DNA of 35,084 nucleotides from Alphaproteobacteria bacterium (GTDB taxonomy: Bacteria; Pseudomonadota; Alphaproteobacteria; Rhodobacterales; Rhodobacteraceae): assembly GCA_030148665.1 (NCBI GenBank), contig JASBSZ010000035.1, forward strand, positions 1 through 35,084, written 5' to 3'. The translations under genes and the position numbers were made by a program. A model generated the notes under the pieces. The model ran no database searches, was not told the DNA's origin, and saw only the letters and a list, made by a program, of their open reading frames with translations. Shown in pieces: positions 31,901-35,084 of the stretch. Position 1 is the first letter of the stretch, and each line of letters starts with the position of its first letter.

Positions 31901-32909
31901 GGTGGATGCCGGGGCCTATCGCCACCGGACGGTGGAAATCGACGCGGTGCAGGTGCAGGATTTCGTGCCGCCGCTGCCTGTGCAGCCGCTGTTCATGGAT
32001 CTGCCGCTGATCACGGGAAACGAGGTGCCCGAGGCGCCGCATCTGGCGGTGACGGCGACGCCCTGGCCGGGCTCGGTGGCGCTGTATGACGCGGCGCAGG
32101 ACGCCGGATATGCGCTGAACCGGCTGGTTGACCGGCGCGCCGTGGTCGGGGTGACGCAAAGCCCGCTGTTTCGGGCCGTGCCCGGCCGGTGGGACAACGG
32201 GGCAGGGGTCAGGGTGAAACTGGCGGCGGGCAGCCTGTCGGCGGCGGCAAGGGATGCGGTGCTGAACGGGGCCAATCTGGCGGCGATCGGCAGCGGCGAT
32301 GGCGACAACTGGGAACTGTTCCAGTTTGCCGAGGCGGCGGCGGTCGGCCCCGGCGAGTGGGAATTGCGGCGTCTGCTGCGCGGGCAGGCGGGCAGTGACG
32401 GGCTGATCCCCGATGCCTGGCCGGTGGGCAGCTGGTTCGTGCTGCTGGATGGCGCGGTCGCACAGATCGACCTGCCGCCGGGGCTGCGCAATATCGCGCG
32501 CCACTATCGCATCGGCCCGGCGCAGCGGCCCTATGACGATGCCTCTTACCTGCACGAGGTGCTGGCCTTTGCGGGGGTGGGGCTGAAACCCTATGCGCCC
32601 TGCCATCTGCGGGCTACGCGCAACGCGGCGGGGGATCTGACGCTGAACTGGGTGCGGCGCACGCGCATCGATGGCGACAACTGGGACTTGCCCGATGTGC
32701 CGCTGGGCGAGGCGTTCGAGGCCTATGTGCTGCGCGTCATGCAGGCAGGCGCGCTGCTGCTCGAGGCCAGTGTCGGCGCGCCCGGCTGGATTTATACGGC
32801 GGCGGATCAGGCGGCGGATGGTGTGGCCCCGCCATTCGATATCGAGGTGGCCCAGATTTCCGAAAGATTTGGCCCCGGACATTTTGCGAGGATCTTGATC
32901 AATGGCTGA
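28995..32909 (+). CDS. GTA g15: large tail fibre/host-interaction protein
   Basis: Largest GTA protein, 1304 residues (megatron/host specificity protein in RcGTA), forming the baseplate core and fibre. The N-terminus is Gly/Ala-rich and hydrophobic (about residues 1-40). Residues about 440-720 form the GTA TIM-barrel domain (PF13547-like) with HYAHLCALAGGVDSFCIGSELRGL, an IDFIGIDNYMPLADW strand and KPIWFTELGCAAIDKGANQPN. The two Glu in GSEL (about 468) and TELG (about 652) are placed like glycoside-hydrolase acids, so glycan binding or cleavage is possible. Residues about 790-960 fit the phage tail PF13550 domain. GGAGGA precedes the ATG at 28995; an ATG at 28991 is in another frame. Overlaps the DUF2793 gene by 8 bases. 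Confidence 0.95.
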   Translation: MATLVLSAVGASVGSAIGGSVLGLGSAVVGRAVGATLGRVIDQRLLGSGADAVPTGRVERIHLNTASEGGAVGTSYGRIRLGGQVIWASRFNERVVTAGGSGKGTARTASSHYAYSVSLAIALGEGVVDRVGRIWADGVEIARDSLNWRLYPGNEAQLPDPKIEAVEGAGQAPAYRGTAYVVIEDLDLGPFGNRVPQFSFEVLRRARPGGATTDPAELIRGVALIPGTGEYALATTPVHFNDGPGANRAVNLHVPGGQTDFSASLSDLRQEAPKVGSVSVVVSWFGDDLRCGNCRVLPRVEQNAQDAANMAWEVSGSARAQAEVVSRDADGRPVFGGTPADASVIEAIRAIRAGGQEVMFYPFILMDIQKGNGLTDPWSGAADQPAIPWRGRITLSVAPGRDGSPDGTAAADAEVAAFFGQAAPGDFVPGGTGVAYTGPAEWSYRRMILHYAHLCALAGGVDSFCIGSELRGLTRIRGAGGFAVVAALRALAADVRAILGPDVRIGYAADWSEYFGYRPEDGSGDVYFNLDPLWADQNIDFIGIDNYMPLADWRDGEDHLDAEVADSIYDLDYLKSNVAGGEGFDWYYASDQAREFQIRTPIRDSAYGEDWVFRVKDLRSWWAQEHHERIGGLRQASPTPWVPESKPIWFTELGCAAIDKGANQPNAFWDAKSSESQLPYFSDGSRDDHMQAQYLRAMYGYWNDAANNPVSAVYGAPMVDMDHGHVWCWDARPWPAFPGRADVWSDGENYARGHWLNGRLGAQALADVVAEICMQAGVRALDVSGLHGVVRGYRRAGLDSARAALQPLMLAYGLDAVEDGGVMRFANRSGRAQHVLEAARLVWQGGEPRVEQQRAPEAEMAGKVQLNYLRADGAYEAGAAEAILPDEQARGVALSEMPLVLSRAEAQAVVERWLAEARTGRETLQLALPPSLGWLGAGDVVALPAEMGGGLARIDRIEDRGARHAVLQRVDAGAYRHRTVEIDAVQVQDFVPPLPVQPLFMDLPLITGNEVPEAPHLAVTATPWPGSVALYDAAQDAGYALNRLVDRRAVVGVTQSPLFRAVPGRWDNGAGVRVKLAAGSLSAAARDAVLNGANLAAIGSGDGDNWELFQFAEAAAVGPGEWELRRLLRGQAGSDGLIPDAWPVGSWFVLLDGAVAQIDLPPGLRNIARHYRIGPAQRPYDDASYLHEVLAFAGVGLKPYAPCHLRATRNAAGDLTLNWVRRTRIDGDNWDLPDVPLGEAFEAYVLRVMQAGALLLEASVGAPGWIYTAADQAADGVAPPFDIEVAQISERFGPGHFARILING

Positions 32910-33618
32910 TACGGTGAATTTCGCCCTGCCTCTGCTGGCAGCGGCGCAGGCGCAGAAACATGTGACAGTGAACGAGGCGCTGGCGCGGCTGGACGCGCTG
33001 GCGCAGCTGCGGCTGGAATCGCTGGTGACCACGACCCCGCCGGCGGTGGTGGGCGAGGGGCTGGCCTATGCGGTGCCCACAGGCGCGGTGAACGCCTGGA
33101 ACGGGCAGGCGGGCAAGGTCGCGGTCGGCTCGAACGGCGGCTGGGTGTTTGTCACCCCGCGCGCGGGCTGGCGGGCCTGGGTCGTCGATACGGGGCGGCT
33201 GGCACTGTTTGATGGCAGCGACTGGCGCGAGGATGCGCTGGCGGTCTCAAGCGGGGGGGCGGCGACGCTGCATCGGGTGATCGAGTTCGACCATGTGATT
33301 TCGGCAGGCGCCAGCAATACGACGAGCGTGGTCATCCCCAATGGGGCGCAGGTGATCGGGGTGACGGGCCGGGTGACGGCGGCGATCACCGGCACCGGCC
33401 TGACGGGCTGGGAGCTGGGGGTTGCCGGGTCTACCAACCGCTATGGCAGCGGGCTGGGGCTGGGGGTGGGCTCGTGGCTGCGGGGGCTGACGGGCCAGCC
33501 CGTGACCTATTGGGCCGACACGCCGCTGGAGCTGACGGCGCTGGGGGGCAGTTTTGCGTCTGGCACGGTGCGGCTGGCGATCCATCTGGTCGAGTTGACG
33601 ATGCCGCGTGCGCTGTGA
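32902..33618 (+). CDS. DUF2793 protein, candidate GTA fibre or head-spike component
   Basis: The 238-residue protein opens with the DUF2793 signature LPLLAAAQAQKHVTVNEALARLDALAQL. It continues with a Trp/Gly-rich beta region (GWVFVTPRAGWRAWVVDTGRLALFDGSDW). The C-terminal beta domain (about 130-238) is rich in Thr/Gly/Val and resembles a fibre tip. DUF2793 proteins are common phage and GTA surface components; I recall that R. capsulatus encodes its head spikes at a separate locus. Here it overlaps g15 by 8 bases and so belongs to the GTA transcript. Attachment to head or tail cannot be decided from sequence. Confidence 0.87.
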   Translation: MADTVNFALPLLAAAQAQKHVTVNEALARLDALAQLRLESLVTTTPPAVVGEGLAYAVPTGAVNAWNGQAGKVAVGSNGGWVFVTPRAGWRAWVVDTGRLALFDGSDWREDALAVSSGGAATLHRVIEFDHVISAGASNTTSVVIPNGAQVIGVTGRVTAAITGTGLTGWELGVAGSTNRYGSGLGLGVGSWLRGLTGQPVTYWADTPLELTALGGSFASGTVRLAIHLVELTMPRAL

Positions 33619-33914
33619 TGCGCCGTCTGCTGCATGGCGATCTGGTGGCGGCGGCGCGGGTGTTGCTGGCGGCCCCTCGCGAACGGCGGGGTGCGGTCCT
33701 GGCTGACATGCTGGAGGCCGCCGATCGGGCCGAGCGGCATGTCGCGCGCACCTCCCGCGCCCATCCCCGGTGGGGTGCGGGTTGCCTTGAAAGCGCTGCC
33801 GCGCGCTGGCCCAGCGCCGATGAGCCCTGGCTGGATGACGCGGATTACGCGGCCTGTCTGATGATGGTCCTGCAGGCGGCGGTACTGGACCGCAACCCGG
33901 GGCCGGGGTGCTGA
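33618..33914 (+). CDS. small conserved Rhodobacterales protein, function unknown
   Basis: Ninety-eight-residue protein starting MRRLLHGDLVAAARVLLAAP in a TGATG overlap with the DUF2793 gene. It is mostly helical, with a central RTSRAHPRWGAGCLESAAARWP and an acidic WLDDADYAACLMMVLQAAV segment. I recognise the HGD..AAARVLL and AHPRWG pattern as a conserved small protein of this order, but I know no function for it. The coupled start suggests it is made with the GTA genes. Seventeen bases or so after its stop the sequence turns non-coding toward cysE. The longer frame from 33474 is a shadow of the DUF2793 gene. Confidence 0.75.
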   Translation: MRRLLHGDLVAAARVLLAAPRERRGAVLADMLEAADRAERHVARTSRAHPRWGAGCLESAAARWPSADEPWLDDADYAACLMMVLQAAVLDRNPGPGC

Positions 33915-33974
33915 AGGGGGGCATCCCGGGGTTGTTGCTGAGGTTGCGGGAAGGTCACAATCGCTTCAGGGGGC

Positions 33975-34002
33975 TTTACGTTCACCGGATTTTCCATATG
34001 TA
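33975..34002 (+). promoter_or_regulatory. possible cysE promoter
   Basis: TTTACG at 33975-33980 and TATGTA at 33997-34002 with a 16 base spacer in the AT-richest part of the gap before cysE. The match to consensus is modest. Confidence 0.35.
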
Positions 34003-34036
34003 CTGGGGTCGGGGATCATGCATTCGGGGAAGCGCG

Positions 34037-34846
34037 ATGGCCGAGAGCAAGGCGAAACTGGCGGATTTCGATCCGGTATGGGACAGGATCCGGCAGGAGG
34101 CCCATGAGATCGTCGAGCACGAGCCGATTCTCGGCGGGCTGGTGCATAGCGGTATTCTGCACCATGACAGCCTGGAACGCGCGCTGGCCTTTCGCATGTC
34201 GCTGAAGCTGGCCTCGGGCGAGATGCCCGACCAGATCATGCGCGAGATCGTGGACGAGGCCTATCGCCGCGACGAAAGCCTGGGCGCCGCCGCGCGCGCC
34301 GATATCGTGGCCGTCTATGAACGCGACCCGGCCTGTCACCGTTTCATCCAGCCGATGCTGTTCTTCAAGGGGTTTCAGGGCATTCAGGCCTACCGCGTGG
34401 CCCATTGGCTGTGGCAGAGCGGGCGGCGCGAGCTGGCCTATTTCGTGCAGATGCGGGTGTCGGAAATGTTCGGCATCGACATTCACCCGGCGGCGCGGAT
34501 CGGGCAGGGCATCATGATCGACCACGCCCATTCCATCGTCATCGGCGAAACGGCAGTGGTGGGCGACAATGTGTCGATGCTGCACTCGGTCACCCTGGGG
34601 GGCACGGGCAAGGCAGATGGCGACCGCCACCCCAAGATCGAGGACGGCGTGCTGATTGGCGCCGGCGCCAAGGTGCTGGGCAATATCCGGGTCGGCTATT
34701 GCACGCGCATCGCGGCGGGCTCGGTCGTGCTCAAGGACGTGCCGCCCTGCAAGACGGTCGCCGGCGTGCCCGCCCGCATCGTGGGCGAGGCCGGCTGTGC
34801 CCAGCCCTCGGTGACGATGGACCAGCTGCTGGAAGGCAAGAGCTGA
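34037..34846 (+). CDS. cysE: serine O-acetyltransferase
   Basis: Makes O-acetylserine, the carbon skeleton for cysteine. The 269-residue protein has the helical N-terminal domain (DPVWDRIRQEAHEIVEHEPILGG) and a left-handed beta-helix of hexapeptide repeats from IDIHPAARIGQGIMIDHAHSIVIGE onward. The catalytic His lies in DHAH. HPKIEDGVLIGAGAKVLGNI and the C-terminal regulatory tail follow. The ATG at 34037 has GGGGAAG upstream; the 43 open codons before it are not homologous. cysE beside the GTA cluster is a conserved arrangement in Rhodobacterales. Confidence 0.97.
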   Translation: MAESKAKLADFDPVWDRIRQEAHEIVEHEPILGGLVHSGILHHDSLERALAFRMSLKLASGEMPDQIMREIVDEAYRRDESLGAAARADIVAVYERDPACHRFIQPMLFFKGFQGIQAYRVAHWLWQSGRRELAYFVQMRVSEMFGIDIHPAARIGQGIMIDHAHSIVIGETAVVGDNVSMLHSVTLGGTGKADGDRHPKIEDGVLIGAGAKVLGNIRVGYCTRIAAGSVVLKDVPPCKTVAGVPARIVGEAGCAQPSVTMDQLLEGKS

Positions 34847-34856
34847 ATTTCAACCC

Positions 34857-34883
34857 CTCGCCCGGGGCGTTTCACCGGGTGAG
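34857..34883 (+). terminator. hairpin after cysE
   Basis: CTCGCCCGG / CCGGGTGAG (34857-34865, 34875-34883), nine pairs with one G-U, 11 bases after the cysE stop, followed by CGCTCCTGTTTTG. Plausible but imperfect terminator. Confidence 0.5.
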
Positions 34884-34935
34884 CGCTCCTGTTTTGGGTT
34901 CCGTCGCGAGTTGAGGGCAGCGTCCGTCCCGAGGG

Positions 34936-35048
34936 GGGCGCCAAAGCGCCCGCCTTGTCTATTGAATCTGTGGCATGATGCTCCCGGCGACGAGCCCGAG
35001 CGCCCGCCCGGGGTTTTCACCCCGTCCCTTGGACTGGGCCGTCGCCGG
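34936..35048. repeat. structured GC-rich elements at the window end
   Basis: GGGCGC-CAAA-GCGCCC at 34936-34951 is followed by TGTGGCAT (34969-34976). Then comes a nested fold: outer CCGGCGAC/GTCGCCGG (34984-34991, 35041-35048), then GCCC/GGGC (34994-34997, 35036-35039), and an inner CGGGG-TTTTCA-CCCCG hairpin (35009-35024). No gene is visible. It may be a repeat element or a structured RNA leader of a gene beyond the window. Confidence 0.5.
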
Positions 35049-35084
35049 TTGGTCTGACCAGCCTGAACAGTTGCATGTGCCCGA

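Noticed and set aside
29784..33032. 1082-codon - strand frame opposite g15
   Set aside because: His/Arg/Gln-rich antisense frame typical of high-GC genomes; no motif or start signal.
18191..33914. Ordinary prophage
   Set aside because: No integrase, repressor, replication genes or att repeats. Gene order and the small tape measure match RcGTA, and it is flanked by mltG and cysE as a fixed chromosomal locus.

Overview
The window is GC-rich chromosomal DNA from an alphaproteobacterium, almost certainly a denitrifying member of the Rhodobacterales (Rhodobacteraceae/Roseobacter type). Three things support this: a nos cluster ending in nosX, a gcrA gene, and a complete RcGTA-type gene transfer agent (GTA) structural cluster followed by cysE. 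I cannot name the genus from sequence alone. I see no tRNA, rRNA, IS transposase, integrase or CRISPR array.

Layout. (1) 1-6683, + strand: the 3' two-thirds of nosZ (its 5' end lies outside the window), then nosD, nosF, nosY, nosL and nosX in a tightly overlapping operon, then an NsrR-like Rrf2 regulator. NosZ reduces N2O to N2. NosDFY and NosL build its copper centres. NosX (ApbE-like) supplies covalent FMN to NosR. (2) 6684-7706: a 418 bp regulatory or empty stretch, a small secreted Gly/Met-rich protein of unknown function, and a terminator shared with the convergent ptsP. (3) 7706-14060, all - strand: ptsP (nitrogen PTS enzyme I), lysC, a short-chain dehydrogenase, a DUF1178 protein, a Nudix hydrolase and gcrA. 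(4) 14195-18057, + strand: an orphan ABC-2 permease, acpP with promoter and terminator, fabF and mltG. (5) 18058-33914, + strand: the GTA cluster, with g1 (TerS), g2 (TerL), g3 (portal), g3.5, g4 (protease), g5 (capsid), g6, g7, g8, g9, g10, g10.1, g11 (tape measure), g12-g15 (baseplate/fibre), then a DUF2793 protein and a small conserved protein. (6) cysE and a hairpin-rich tail to the end.

All GTA reading frames are intact and mostly coupled by 1-4 base stop/start overlaps, so the particle is probably still made. Together they package random host DNA into a small HK97-type head with a siphovirus-like tail. The tape measure is only 217 residues, as expected for a short GTA tail.

The non-coding DNA is the least ordinary part. 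A near-consensus promoter in front of g1 is overlain by a perfect 8 bp dyad and followed by an attenuator-like hairpin. Four gaps inside the otherwise compact GTA operon (after g2, g5, g8 and g14) carry long GC-rich hairpins. Several of these share a core, and one 28 bp segment recurs in inverted orientation 4.1 kb away with one mismatch. The same hairpin style recurs between DUF1178 and the Nudix gene and after cysE, which suggests a dispersed REP-like family in this genome.
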